From Halorhabdus salina (GTDB lineage: Archaea > Halobacteriota > Halobacteria > Halobacteriales > Haloarculaceae): a stretch of DNA of 64,000 nucleotides. Positions 55,753 through 64,000 of the stretch are shown here, in pieces (position 1 is the stretch's first letter; every line of letters begins with the position of its first letter). The DNA is taken from positions 372,001 to 436,000 of the forward strand of contig NZ_JACDNP010000001.1 of the NCBI RefSeq assembly GCF_013839425.1, written 5' to 3'. Made by a program: the position numbers and the translations under genes. Below the pieces are notes generated by a model that ran no database searches, was not told the origin of the DNA, and saw only the letters and a program-made list of their open reading frames with translations.

Positions 55753-56559
55753 ATGATATCTCGTAGTGGTGGTGGCCCGGCGACTGACGGAGCTACTAAG
55801 CGGCCCCACCGACAACGAGAGACTGTGATCGTCGTCGCCACCGAAGACTTCGAACTGTACCACGGCGTGGTCACCGAGCTGCGCGACCGCGGCGTGACAT
55901 TCACGACGATCGAGCCCGACGAGGCGCTGCCTGAGCGGACCGAGGCCGTCGTCGTGGGTCCCGACGACACGATCGACGTGCCGGCTGAGGTGACACTCGT
56001 CGAAGCCGATCCAGCGGACCCGCGTCGGGCCGTCGAGGATCTGCTGGCAATCACGCGGGGAACGAGCGGTCGGGTGATCGTCGGCGTCGATCCAGGCGAA
56101 AAGCCCGGCATCGCCGTCCTCACCGGCGACGTGGTGATCGCGGCGTTCCAGGTGCCCGCCGAGCAGGTCGCTGACGTGATTCGCCGGGAAATCGAGGATG
56201 CGACGGACCCGCTCGTTCGGATCGGCGACGGCGCGCGCCTGGTCGGGTCACAGATCGTCGATGATCTCGAAAATGTCCCCGTCGAAGTGGTCGACGAAAC
56301 TGGCACGACGCCGTATCTCGGCACAGGTGGGCGCGGAATGGGTGACGTGCTCGCGGCGGTCAACATCGCCCGGATCGAGGGCGAGCGCGTCGACTCGATC
56401 GACATCGAACCGACGGCCGGCGAACTCGAACGGATCAAAGAACGCTCACGAGAGGCTGGCGATGACAACTGGGCGATCGACGAGACGCTTGCCCGAGAGG
56501 TCGCCGCCGGCGAGTTGACGATCGAGGAAGCACTGGCCGAGCATCGCGACCGGGAGTGA
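55753..56559 (+). CDS. Uncharacterised protein with RuvC/RNase H-like fold features, 268 aa
   Basis: The N-terminal part (VIVVATEDFELYHGVVTELR) looks like a small alpha/beta domain. The centre reads VIVGVDPGEKPGIAVLTGDV near residue 108, the first strand of RuvC/YqgF-type RNase H folds with the catalytic aspartate of VDPG. This is followed by a RIGDGARLVGSQIVDDLENV strand-helix and DETGTTPYL with GMGDVLAAVNIAR near 190, which could supply further acidic residues. The C-terminus is helical. A GTG at 55825 (24 codons in) may be the real start since the first residues look non-coding. Function unknown. Confidence 0.7.
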   Translation: MISRSGGGPATDGATKRPHRQRETVIVVATEDFELYHGVVTELRDRGVTFTTIEPDEALPERTEAVVVGPDDTIDVPAEVTLVEADPADPRRAVEDLLAITRGTSGRVIVGVDPGEKPGIAVLTGDVVIAAFQVPAEQVADVIRREIEDATDPLVRIGDGARLVGSQIVDDLENVPVEVVDETGTTPYLGTGGRGMGDVLAAVNIARIEGERVDSIDIEPTAGELERIKERSREAGDDNWAIDETLAREVAAGELTIEEALAEHRDRE

Positions 56560-56608
56560 GCCTGCCGATACCGAAATCAGTTAGTGACCGGTGGGTAGAC
56601 AGACGACC

Positions 56609-57358
56609 ATGAGTGATGCCCCCGCAATCGAAACCGACTCCCTCCGGAAGGAATACGGCACGGAAGTTGCCGTCCGCGATCTCGATCTGACGGTCCCGGG
56701 CGGCGAGGTGTTCGGCTTCCTCGGTCCGAACGGTGCCGGCAAGACCTCGACGATCCGCATACTGACGACGCTCCAGGAGCCGACAGCCGGGACGGCAACT
56801 ATCGCCGGGGAGTCGATCCAGCGCCGTGAGCGCGTGACACCACACATCGGTTATCTGCCCGAGGAACCGCCCGTCTATCCCGAGTTGACCGGCCGGGAGA
56901 ACCTCACGTATATTGCCGGCCTACGCGATATCGACGCTGGCGAGCGAATCGAGACGCTGCTGGACCGGTTCGGGCTAGCGGACGATGCCAATCGCGCCGT
57001 CGCCGGGTACTCCAAGGGGATGAAACAGAAACTCGGCCTGATCGGGGCACTGGTCCACGAACCTGCGGTCCTGTTCCTGGACGAGCCGACAGCCGGGCTC
57101 GATCCCCGGGCGGCCCGGACGGTCAAGGATACGATCGCCGAGGCGGCCGACGGGGGCATGACAGTCTTCCTCTCGACGCACATCCTCCCCGTCGTCGAAG
57201 AGTTGGGTGACCGGGTCGGCGTGCTGCAGGACGGTCGGCTTGTCGCCGAGGGGCCGCCTGACGAGCTGGGCGATCGGATCGGCGAGGATGCCGATCTTGA
57301 GGACGTGTTCCTGAACGTGACCCGGTCGCGCGCGAACGTCGCGACGACGGAATCATGA
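56609..57358 (+). CDS. ABC transporter ATP-binding protein
   Basis: About 249 residues from MSDAPAIETDSLRKEYGTEV (a GTG six codons upstream is possible). Walker A is GPNGAGKTSTIRILTTLQEP near 38, the signature YSKGMKQKLGLIGALVHE near 130, Walker B LFLDEPTAGLDPRAARTVKD and the H-loop STHILPVVEELG. It belongs to the same exporter class as the two pairs at 17.5-21 kb but is shorter, lacking the C-terminal regulatory domain. Its stop overlaps the permease start (ATGA). Substrate unknown. Confidence 0.9.
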   Translation: MSDAPAIETDSLRKEYGTEVAVRDLDLTVPGGEVFGFLGPNGAGKTSTIRILTTLQEPTAGTATIAGESIQRRERVTPHIGYLPEEPPVYPELTGRENLTYIAGLRDIDAGERIETLLDRFGLADDANRAVAGYSKGMKQKLGLIGALVHEPAVLFLDEPTAGLDPRAARTVKDTIAEAADGGMTVFLSTHILPVVEELGDRVGVLQDGRLVAEGPPDELGDRIGEDADLEDVFLNVTRSRANVATTES

Positions 57359-58962
57359 CCCGCGATCGAGCACACTGGCTGAGGGCCGCCCGCCTGGTTG
57401 CCCGCACCGAGACCAGACGGACGTGGCGACGGCTGGGCACGTCGGGCCAGAACAACCTGATCGCCGGCGTGGCAGTCGGGATCGTCTACGGCCTGTTCGG
57501 CAGCCTCGGGGCGTTCTTCCTGGGGTCGGTCGTGGTCGAAGACGGACTGGGATCGATGACGCAGCCCCGCCTTGGCGCACTGGGGGTGCTGGTGCTCGGC
57601 ACGTTCCTGGCCGCCCAGCGGGCTGTCAAGAAAACCGGCGACCTCGACGCGCCCGGGGCCGTGCTGACGGCGACGACACCCGCTGCCGTCGCCGTGGGAT
57701 TGCTCGGCGCGGAGTTCGCCCGCGCGCTCCTCTTCCTGGGGCTGCCCGCCGCGGTGATCGTCCTCGCGTGGGGCCTCGGAACGGGGAGTCCGCTCGCGGC
57801 AGCGATGCTGGCAGTGACTGCTCTCTGTGTACTCGCGGTCGTTCTGACCGTGGGGTTCGCCCTCGGCATGGCGTTCAGACGGATCACGATGCGATCGGCG
57901 TTCGTCACGCGTCACCGCGGGAAGCTCGGCGTCGTGGGGACGTTCGTCGCCTTCGGTGGCTACATGTTCTTTCTGGAGGGGCACGCACTGTCGCGTGCGA
58001 TTATCGACCCCCTCCTTGCGCTCCCCCCGGCCTGGCTGGGTGACCTCGCGCTCGCCGGGACGCCGAACGTCAGCCCCGGATTCGGCCCCCTCATCGGGGC
58101 TATTAGCGTCGTGCTCGTTGGCATTCCGGTCGGCACAGTGGCCGGGTCCACGATGGCGCGACGCGTCTGGTTCGGCGAGCGGGTCCGCCCGGAGCGATCC
58201 GACGCCACCGTCGGCGGCGTCGACTTGCTGGGTTGGCTGCCCAATGGGCACCTGACAATCACGACACGCGCGGTGGTCCGCAAGTTAGTCCTGCGTGCCC
58301 GGCGATCGCCGTTCATCGTGCAGTACGGCCTGTTCCCGTACTTCGTGCTCGCGATGTTTGGCGTGCAGTTCGCCATCCAGGGCGGAGCGATTCCGTCGTG
58401 GCTGACTCACGGCATGACAGCGGCGGGCGTCATCGCGACCGGGTCGATGTTCACCCTGAACCCGATCGGCGACGAAGAGGGGGTGCTCCCGATCACACTC
58501 ACGGCCGGCGTTGACCCCCGTGAGTTCCTGTCGGGGCTCATCGTCGCCGGCTGGCTCGTCGGCATTCCGGCGACCCTGCTCGGCACCGTCGTCGTCGGCA
58601 TCCTCCTTGGCACCCCAGTCATGACGATCTTTGGCCTCGTCATCGTGGGGTGCGGACTGGCCCTCGGCGCGCCGGGGATCGCGCTGGCCGCCGGGATCGT
58701 CTTCCCGTCCATCGAGACCCAATCCATCCCCGGCGGCAAACAGACGGTCGAACCGAGTACGTTCGCGTTCGCCGGGTTCGCCATCGTGATCGGCGTCGCG
58801 ATGCTCCCCGTCCTACTCGCCGTGGTGACAGCATCCGGCGAGGGCGTCATCCTCGGCGGTGCCCTGGCGAGTTGCGTTCTGTCCTGGGTCTTGGGCCGGT
58901 TGGGCTTCAAGTACACCCTTTCCCGCTTCGATGGGTACGTTCCCGACCCCGACCTGCTGTAA
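57355..58962 (+). CDS. Large ABC exporter permease
   Basis: A 535-residue membrane protein with around twelve hydrophobic segments, from MTRDRAHWLRAARLVARTET to a C-terminal LGRLGFKYTLSRFDGYVPDP. The mid-protein TARAVVRKLVLRARRSPFIV may be the cytoplasmic coupling loop, and EEGVLPITLTAGVDPREFLS a second one. Fused two-lobed permeases of this size pair with single ATPases in exporters of unknown substrate. Its stop is three bases from that of the convergent larC. Confidence 0.85.
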   Translation: MTRDRAHWLRAARLVARTETRRTWRRLGTSGQNNLIAGVAVGIVYGLFGSLGAFFLGSVVVEDGLGSMTQPRLGALGVLVLGTFLAAQRAVKKTGDLDAPGAVLTATTPAAVAVGLLGAEFARALLFLGLPAAVIVLAWGLGTGSPLAAAMLAVTALCVLAVVLTVGFALGMAFRRITMRSAFVTRHRGKLGVVGTFVAFGGYMFFLEGHALSRAIIDPLLALPPAWLGDLALAGTPNVSPGFGPLIGAISVVLVGIPVGTVAGSTMARRVWFGERVRPERSDATVGGVDLLGWLPNGHLTITTRAVVRKLVLRARRSPFIVQYGLFPYFVLAMFGVQFAIQGGAIPSWLTHGMTAAGVIATGSMFTLNPIGDEEGVLPITLTAGVDPREFLSGLIVAGWLVGIPATLLGTVVVGILLGTPVMTIFGLVIVGCGLALGAPGIALAAGIVFPSIETQSIPGGKQTVEPSTFAFAGFAIVIGVAMLPVLLAVVTASGEGVILGGALASCVLSWVLGRLGFKYTLSRFDGYVPDPDLL

Positions 58963-58965
58963 GCC

Positions 58966-60282
58966 TCACTCGCCGACCGCCCGCTCGGCCCGTCTGAGAA
59001 TCTCTCTAACTGGCCGACCGGTTTCGCGAGCGATCGATAGGGCGTCGTCGTATTCAGCGCTTGCATCCAGCCAGTCGCCCTCGCTGTCGGTGGCGACCTT
59101 GACGTCGATAGCGAAGGCTTCGCTGTCGATCTCGATCTCGACGACTCGGGTCTCCCGTTCGGCCACCCAGCGATGGCCGGCACCGTGTTCGCGGACACCG
59201 AGCGTCCCCGTCTCCGCAGCGAGTTTCCGGGCCACACGATCGGCGTCCGCCGGCTTGACGATCACTTTCACGAGGTGGCCAGGCCGGGCTTTCTTCATGG
59301 TCGCTGGAAGGATAGACACGTCGCGGGCACCCACCTCGGTCAGCGTCTCCTGGAGGCCGCCCAGCACCTCCGGACTCGCGTCATCGACGTTCGTCTCCAG
59401 GACGGTGATCTCATCCCGCCGGAGCCGGCCGGCGGTTTCGCCGCGCAAAACGCGCAGCGCATTCGCGCGTTCGTCCAGAGCGTATCCGCCAGCTCCATAG
59501 CCGACCGCCGTCACATCCATCGACGGCAAGGTGTCGACACCTTCGGCAACCTCGGCGAGGATGGCCGCACCGGTCGGCGTCAAAAGTTCGCGCTCGACGG
59601 GCCCACCCTGGATCGCCCAGTCGGCGTCGGCCGCGATCTCGACCACGGCCGGCGCGGGCACGCCCGTCGTGCCGTGGCTCATCGCCACCTCGCCGCCCCC
59701 AGTCGACAGCGGCGTCGTGAGCACGCGGTCGGGATCGAGATCGTCCAGGAGGAGCGTCACGCCGACCACGTCCGCGATGGCGTCGTCGGCACCGACCTCG
59801 TGGAAGTGCGTCGTCGCGAGGTCGGTGCCATGGACGCTGGCTTCCGCCCGACCCAGGCGCTCGAAGATCGCGAGTGCGCCTTCCGTGACCGCGTCCGGGA
59901 GGTCCATCGATTCGACGATCTCGACAACCTCAGCGTAGGACCGGGTCGGCCCATGTCCTTCCGTCCGCGGGCCGTGTTCGTGACCAGCGCGGCGATCGTC
60001 GGCATCTGTTCCGTGTTCGTGAGTCCCCCTCTGGGCGTCAGTGGTGGTGTCGTGCTCGTGGTCTTCGTCCGGGTGAGACCCGTTTGCGTGCCCGCCGCGA
60101 TAGCGGACCTCGACCGCTGTTCCCTCGATCCCACCAGTCAAAGCCCGTTCGCTGACGTACTCGACATCCAGCGCGTTCTCGACAGGTGCGAGGGTCAACG
60201 GATCTGCGCCGACATCTATCAGTGTCGCCAAGAGCATGTCGCCGCTGGCCCCCATCGAACCGTCGAACGCGAGCGTGTGCAT
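58966..60282 (-). CDS. larC: Nickel-pincer cofactor biosynthesis protein LarC-like
   Basis: A 438-residue member of the LarC (UPF0272) family. In bacteria LarC inserts nickel into the pincer cofactor of lactate racemase. MHTLAFDGSMGASGDMLLAT opens the protein, followed by a long His/Asp-rich segment (residues about 62-110, with HEHD, HEHG and GHEHGP), THFHEVGADDAIADVVGVTL near 145, and ELLTPTGAAILAEVAEGVDT. The His-rich insertion is typical of metal handling. Other lar genes are not in the window. The ATG at 60282 excludes a longer non-coding frame. Confidence 0.9.
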   Translation of the reverse strand: MHTLAFDGSMGASGDMLLATLIDVGADPLTLAPVENALDVEYVSERALTGGIEGTAVEVRYRGGHANGSHPDEDHEHDTTTDAQRGTHEHGTDADDRRAGHEHGPRTEGHGPTRSYAEVVEIVESMDLPDAVTEGALAIFERLGRAEASVHGTDLATTHFHEVGADDAIADVVGVTLLLDDLDPDRVLTTPLSTGGGEVAMSHGTTGVPAPAVVEIAADADWAIQGGPVERELLTPTGAAILAEVAEGVDTLPSMDVTAVGYGAGGYALDERANALRVLRGETAGRLRRDEITVLETNVDDASPEVLGGLQETLTEVGARDVSILPATMKKARPGHLVKVIVKPADADRVARKLAAETGTLGVREHGAGHRWVAERETRVVEIEIDSEAFAIDVKVATDSEGDWLDASAEYDDALSIARETGRPVREILRRAERAVGE

Positions 60283-60343
60283 ACCCCGAAAACGACTGTC
60301 GGCGAAGAAAAGTCCGCGGGTGTCGCACCTCCCAAAGGCAATC

Positions 60344-60386
60344 CCCCCTGGGGGTAGCAAAAAGCATATCTCTCGGGATGCCCGAG
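60344..60386 (+). promoter_or_regulatory. Inverted repeats in the larC-cdc48 divergent promoter region
   Basis: CCCCC (60344-60348), a single T, GGGGG (60350-60354) is followed by the AT-rich AGCAAAAAGCATATC. Then comes CTCGGG (60372-60377), a 3-base loop, CCCGAG (60381-60386). The second dyad lies between the TATA-like CATAT and the cdc48 ATG at 60406, in the position of a 5' leader hairpin or operator. Role inferred. Confidence 0.4.
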
Positions 60387-60405
60387 TGTGACACACTCCA
60401 CGCCT

Positions 60406-62634
60406 ATGAACGAAGTCCAACTAGAGGTCGCGAAAGCCTACCCGAATGACTCGGGAAGAGGAATCGCGCGCCTCGATCCCGATACCCTGCTCCACCTGAA
60501 GCTCTCCCCCGGCGACATCATCGAGATCGAAGGTGCCGAGACGACCGCCGCAAAGGTCTGGCGTGCCGACCGCCAGGACTGGAACACCGACACGGTCCGC
60601 ATCGACGGGTTCACGCGCCAGAACGCCGACGTGGGGATCGGCGAACGCGTCGAAATCCGCAAGGCCGAAGCCGAGAAGGCCGACTCGCTGGTGTTGGCCC
60701 CGCCCGAAGAAGCCAGCGTCCAGTTCGGCTCGGACGCCGCTGGCATGGTCAAACGCCAGATTTTGAAACGGCCGGTCGTCGAACGCGACATCGTGCCCGT
60801 CATGTCCTCGACGAACCACCCGTTCATGCGCTCGCCAGGCCAGGCGATCCCGCTGATCGCCGTCGAAACCGAGCCAGAGGGCGTCGTGCTGATCACCGAG
60901 GACACCGACGTCGAGTTGCGCGAGGAACCCATTTCGGGCTACGAGAAGACCGGCGGCGGAATTACCTACGAGGACATCGGCGGCCTGGAAAAGGAGATCC
61001 AGCGCGTCCGCGAGATGGTCGAACTGCCGATGAAACACCCACAGATCTTCAAGAAACTGGGGATCGAACCGCCAAGCGGCGTCCTCCTGCATGGCCCGCC
61101 CGGAACGGGCAAGACGCTGCTGGCCAAAGCCGTCGCCAACGAGACCTCCGCGAACTTCTTCTCTATTGCCGGCCCGGAAATCATCTCGAAGTACTACGGG
61201 GAAAGCGAACAGCAGTTGCGGGAAATCTTCGAGGACGCGACCGAGGACGCCCCCTCGATCATCTTCATCGACGAACTCGACTCGATCGCACCCAAACGTG
61301 AGGACGTCACCGGCGAGGTCGAGCGCCGGGTCGTCGCCCAGTTGCTGACGATGATGGACGGTCTGGAATCGCGCGGACAGGTCGTCGTCATCGCCGCAAC
61401 CAATCGCGTCGATTCGGTCGATCCCGCACTCCGGCGGCCGGGTCGTTTCGATCGGGAGATCGAGATCGGCGTCCCCGACGAGACCGGCCGGGAGGAGATT
61501 CTCCAGATTCACACCCGCGGGATGCCCCTCAGCGACGACGTGAACCTGGGCCGGATGGCCGAGGACACGCACGGATTCGTGGGGGCAGACATCGAATCCC
61601 TGACGAAGGAAGCGGCGATGAAGGCCCTGCGGCGGTACCTTCCCGAGATCGACTTAGACGAGGAGGATGTCCCACCGAGTCTGATCGATCGGATGATCAT
61701 CAAGCGTGACGATTTCAAGGGGGCCTTGAACGAGGTCTCGCCCTCGGCGATGCGGGAGGTGCTCGTCGAATTACCGAAAGTCTCCTGGGACCACGTTGGC
61801 GGCCTCGAAACGGCCAAAAACGAGGTGCAAGAGTCCGTCGAGTGGCCCATGTCCAGTCCGGAGAAGTTCACGCGCATGGGCGTCTCTCCACCGAGCGGCG
61901 TCCTCCTCTACGGGCCACCGGGGACTGGCAAGACCCTGATGGCCAAGGCCGTCGCCAACGAGACCGACGCCAACTTCATCTCCGTGCGCGGCCCGCAGTT
62001 GCTCAGCAAGTGGGTCGGCGAGAGTGAGAAAGCCATCCGCCAGACGTTCCGGAAGGCCAAACAGGTCGCCCCAACGGTCGTGTTCTTCGACGAACTCGAC
62101 TCACTGGCCCCCGGTCGTGGCGGCCAGGGGTCGGGGTCGAACGTTTCCGAACGCGTCGTCAACCAGTTGCTGACCGAGATGGACGGCCTCGAAGACATGG
62201 AAGAGGTGATGATCATCGGCGCGACCAACCGCCCAGACATGATCGACCCCGCCCTCATCCGCTCGGGTCGGTTCGACCGACTCGTCTACATCGGCGAACC
62301 CGACGTCGAGGGGCGCGAGGAGATCCTGCGGATCCACACTGACGACTCGCCACTCTCACCGGACGTCTCCCTGCGCGAACTCGCCGAGATCACCGAGGGC
62401 TACGTCGGCAGCGACCTCGAATCGATCGGTCGCGAGGCCGCGATTCGCGCCCTCCGGGAAAACGAGGACGCCGAAGAGATCGGCATGAGTCACTTCCGGG
62501 CCGCACTCGAGGAGGTCCGCCCGACGGTCACCGACGACATCCGAGAGTACTTCGAGCAGATGGCAGACGAGTTCAAAGGCGGCGGTCCGGAACCTGAGCA
62601 GCGCCGTGGCTCCGGTCGGATCGGCTTCCAATAG
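60406..62634 (+). CDS. CDC48/VCP-like AAA ATPase
   Basis: A 742-residue archaeal VAT/p97 homolog that unfolds proteins. The N-domain ([20 protein letters not shown] and onward to about 180) is followed by D1 with Walker [21 protein letters not shown] near 231, Walker [16 protein letters not shown] near 285 and arginine finger [16 protein letters not shown]2 has Walker [21 protein letters not shown] near 504 and Walker [15 protein letters not shown] near 560. The C-terminus is acidic. It starts at the ATG (60406) rather than a GTG six codons upstream. Single-gene unit. Confidence 0.96.
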   Translation: MNEVQLEVAKAYPNDSGRGIARLDPDTLLHLKLSPGDIIEIEGAETTAAKVWRADRQDWNTDTVRIDGFTRQNADVGIGERVEIRKAEAEKADSLVLAPPEEASVQFGSDAAGMVKRQILKRPVVERDIVPVMSSTNHPFMRSPGQAIPLIAVETEPEGVVLITEDTDVELREEPISGYEKTGGGITYEDIGGLEKEIQRVREMVELPMKHPQIFKKLGIEPPSGVLLHGPPGTGKTLLAKAVANETSANFFSIAGPEIISKYYGESEQQLREIFEDATEDAPSIIFIDELDSIAPKREDVTGEVERRVVAQLLTMMDGLESRGQVVVIAATNRVDSVDPALRRPGRFDREIEIGVPDETGREEILQIHTRGMPLSDDVNLGRMAEDTHGFVGADIESLTKEAAMKALRRYLPEIDLDEEDVPPSLIDRMIIKRDDFKGALNEVSPSAMREVLVELPKVSWDHVGGLETAKNEVQESVEWPMSSPEKFTRMGVSPPSGVLLYGPPGTGKTLMAKAVANETDANFISVRGPQLLSKWVGESEKAIRQTFRKAKQVAPTVVFFDELDSLAPGRGGQGSGSNVSERVVNQLLTEMDGLEDMEEVMIIGATNRPDMIDPALIRSGRFDRLVYIGEPDVEGREEILRIHTDDSPLSPDVSLRELAEITEGYVGSDLESIGREAAIRALRENEDAEEIGMSHFRAALEEVRPTVTDDIREYFEQMADEFKGGGPEPEQRRGSGRIGFQ

Positions 62635-62642
62635 AGACGACC

Positions 62643-62742
62643 TTTTTCGAGTTCGGGTGGACCCACTTCGTTCGTCCACCACTCACTCCAAAAAGCTCGA
62701 CCAAAAAAGCCGCCGTCGCGGGACACAGTCCCGCTCCGGCGG
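62643..62742. terminator. Structured intergenic element, copy 2 (between cdc48 and a convergent histidine kinase)
   Basis: Same order as copy 1: T5 (62643-62647); a hairpin with arms GGTGGAC (62656-62662) and GTCCACC (62674-62680); the core AAAAAGCTCGACCAAAAAA (62690-62708), one change from copy 1; and a GC hairpin with outer arms CCGCC (62710-62714) and GGCGG (62738-62742), inner arms GCGGGAC (62718-62724) and GTCCCGC (62728-62734). It starts nine bases after the cdc48 stop and precedes the stop of the convergent kinase gene by 100 bases. Hairpin sequences differ from copy 1, but the architecture and core are kept. Confidence 0.7.
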
Positions 62743-62842
62743 AGAGTCGCGGACCGATTCGTGGTTCCACCGCTCACCATATCGAAATCGCGAGGCGACT
62801 CGCTCCACGCGCCAGACGCTATCGATCCGTCACCGAGCCGTT

Positions 62843-64000
62843 TCACTCCGTGACGGGAATCTTGACGACAAAGACCGCGCCCCTGGGCTCGTTATCGTCG
62901 ACGTGAATCTGGCCGTCATACCGATCGAGGAGCGTTTCGACGAGGTACAGCCCGAGACCCGTCCCCTCGTTGTCGAGTCTGGTCTCTCCCTGTTCGAAGA
63001 TCCTGGACTTGTGTTCGTCGGGAATACCGGGGCCGTCATCGGCGACGCGAATCACGGCGTCGCCGTCTTCTATGGTCGCCGAGACGACCACTTCGGGACG
63101 GTCGTTGTCGTTGTGGCGGACCGCGTTGCTCAGGAGGTTCCGAAACACCGCTTCCAGCATGTCGTCGGCGCAGACCTCGACGGCCGGTATCGATCCGCCC
63201 GACCTAATCCGTGCGTGTTCGTGTTTGGATCCGACATCCGCGATCTCGGTTTCGAGTACGCTCCGGAGTGCTACCGGGTGGAGATCAGTGCCGGACTGGA
63301 GCATGATTTCGGTCACTTCTCTGGCCGTGTCGGTTATCTCGACGGCGTCTCGGGCAGCGTCGAGGATCCGGTCGGCATCCCGCCCGTGTTCGTCGCTCGC
63401 CTGCAACGACTCCGCATAGCCGGTCACGACCTGCAATTCGTTGCGGATGTCGTGGCGGACGATCTCATTGAGCACTTTCAGGTTGTCCCGCTGGGACTCG
63501 AGTCGTCGCTCGGACTCCTTGCGTGCGGTGATGTCTATCGCCGTCAGATAGACTCTCGAATGATTCTCCGCGTATATCTCGGGCACTTTTACGTCGAGAA
63601 TCTCGTCGATCCGATCGCCATCGAGCGTCTCAGCGACGGTCTGGACTCGGAAGTGAGACTCACCGCTGGCGAGCCGGGCCCAGATTTCCGCGTTTGCCTC
63701 GTAGGCTTCCGCTGTGAAGATCCCGTCGAGGTTGTCTATCAGTTCCGCCTTCGACGCCGCCCCGTACCGCTCGAGACCTTCCTTCGAGACGTCGATCACG
63801 TCGATCTTCTCCAGGATCGTCTGCATCTCCTCCGGGTGTTCTTTGAGGTACCGCTCGACGTCAGTCGCCTCCTCCGGGAGCGATTCGATATGCGCCGTGA
63901 CGGCGGAGAAGTCCTCGACCCAGATGACTGCCGGGTTCGATTCGAAGAGTGAACGATATCGTTGTTCACTCTCTTGGAGTGCTCGCTCACGTCGTTTGCG
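62843..64000 (-). CDS. PAS-domain sensor histidine kinase (N-terminus outside the window)
   Basis: The open frame continues without a stop to base 64000, so the start lies beyond the right edge. The visible part has a PAS-like region preceded by QESEQRYRSLFESNPAVIWV (about 63895-63960), then HisKA with the phospho-acceptor in EIVRHDIRNELQVVTGYAES. The ATP-binding domain has the N-box NLLSNAVRHNDNDRPEV, G1 VADDGPGIPDEHKSRIFEQG and G2 GTGLGLYLVETLL, ending FVVKIPVTE. Haloarchaeal kinases of this kind are often multi-PAS. The stimulus is unknown. Confidence 0.92.
   Translation of the reverse strand, partial: RKRRERALQESEQRYRSLFESNPAVIWVEDFSAVTAHIESLPEEATDVERYLKEHPEEMQTILEKIDVIDVSKEGLERYGAASKAELIDNLDGIFTAEAYEANAEIWARLASGESHFRVQTVAETLDGDRIDEILDVKVPEIYAENHSRVYLTAIDITARKESERRLESQRDNLKVLNEIVRHDIRNELQVVTGYAESLQASDEHGRDADRILDAARDAVEITDTAREVTEIMLQSGTDLHPVALRSVLETEIADVGSKHEHARIRSGGSIPAVEVCADDMLEAVFRNLLSNAVRHNDNDRPEVVVSATIEDGDAVIRVADDGPGIPDEHKSRIFEQGETRLDNEGTGLGLYLVETLLDRYDGQIHVDDNEPRGAVFVVKIPVTE

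Noticed and set aside
62606..63952. 448-aa plus-strand frame opposite the histidine kinase
   Set aside because: Antisense shadow; the kinase boxes on the minus strand are complete.

Overview
The window is haloarchaeal chromosome (class Halobacteria). The proteins are strongly acidic and the DNA is GC-rich. The genes are archaeal or halophile-specific: GatE, ribosomal protein S8e, RadB, CarS for archaeal ether lipids, CDC48, the folate pair FolP-like/MptE, and HTH_10 (bacterio-opsin activator type) and PhoU/AbrB-type regulators. Operons are tightly packed, with ATGA, GTGA or TAATG overlaps. I cannot fix the genus from sequence alone. Most of the window is core genome. I found no tRNA, rRNA, CRISPR array, transposase or integrase.

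Layout. 0-4.3 kb: the end of a lipoprotein gene, gatE, a small membrane protein, a TrmJ-like RNA methyltransferase and small conserved genes. 4.4-11 kb: an accessory island with lower GC in its middle. It holds a large secreted VWA/thrombospondin-3-repeat protein, a 60-residue ORF, a Tat lipoprotein with FG-GAP-like repeats, and a broken second copy of the VWA/TSP3 gene. 11-17.4 kb: pterin genes (folP-like, mptE), msrB, uvrC and small membrane or unknown genes. 17.5-21.1 kb: two tandem ATPase+permease ABC-2 exporter pairs behind one good promoter. 21.1-26.6 kb: pirin, bacterial-type DNA ligase ligA, a zinc alcohol dehydrogenase and a class V aminotransferase, then an AT-rich stretch. 27.2-29.8 kb: metY-metX. 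29.8-35.5 kb: DedA, PanE, NifU-like, DUF5783, a RecJ-like DHH nuclease and a frameshifted flippase-like gene. 35.5-38.2 kb: the hemC-cobA-hemD tetrapyrrole operon. 38.3-43 kb: carS, two paralogous small membrane proteins, a zinc finger, pyrF, a HAD phosphatase and rps8e. 43-51.7 kb: a hydrolase, an HTH_10 regulator, an AbrB-PhoU regulator and the pstSCAB-phoU phosphate uptake operon. 51.8-60.3 kb: a methyltransferase, an APC permease, radB, a RuvC-like protein, another ABC exporter and larC. 60.4-64 kb: CDC48 and a histidine kinase cut by the window edge.

The points most worth following are these. Two intergenic elements share one architecture (T5, hairpin, an AAAAAGCT-GACCAAAAA core, GC hairpin); both lie between convergent genes, after phoU and after cdc48. 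The pst operon has a small open frame that exactly bridges each of two gene junctions. The VWA/TSP3 locus contains a mosaic gene with a lysine-rich linker and a decayed partial duplicate. Several dyads overlap promoters. One flippase-like gene carries two single-base frameshifts.
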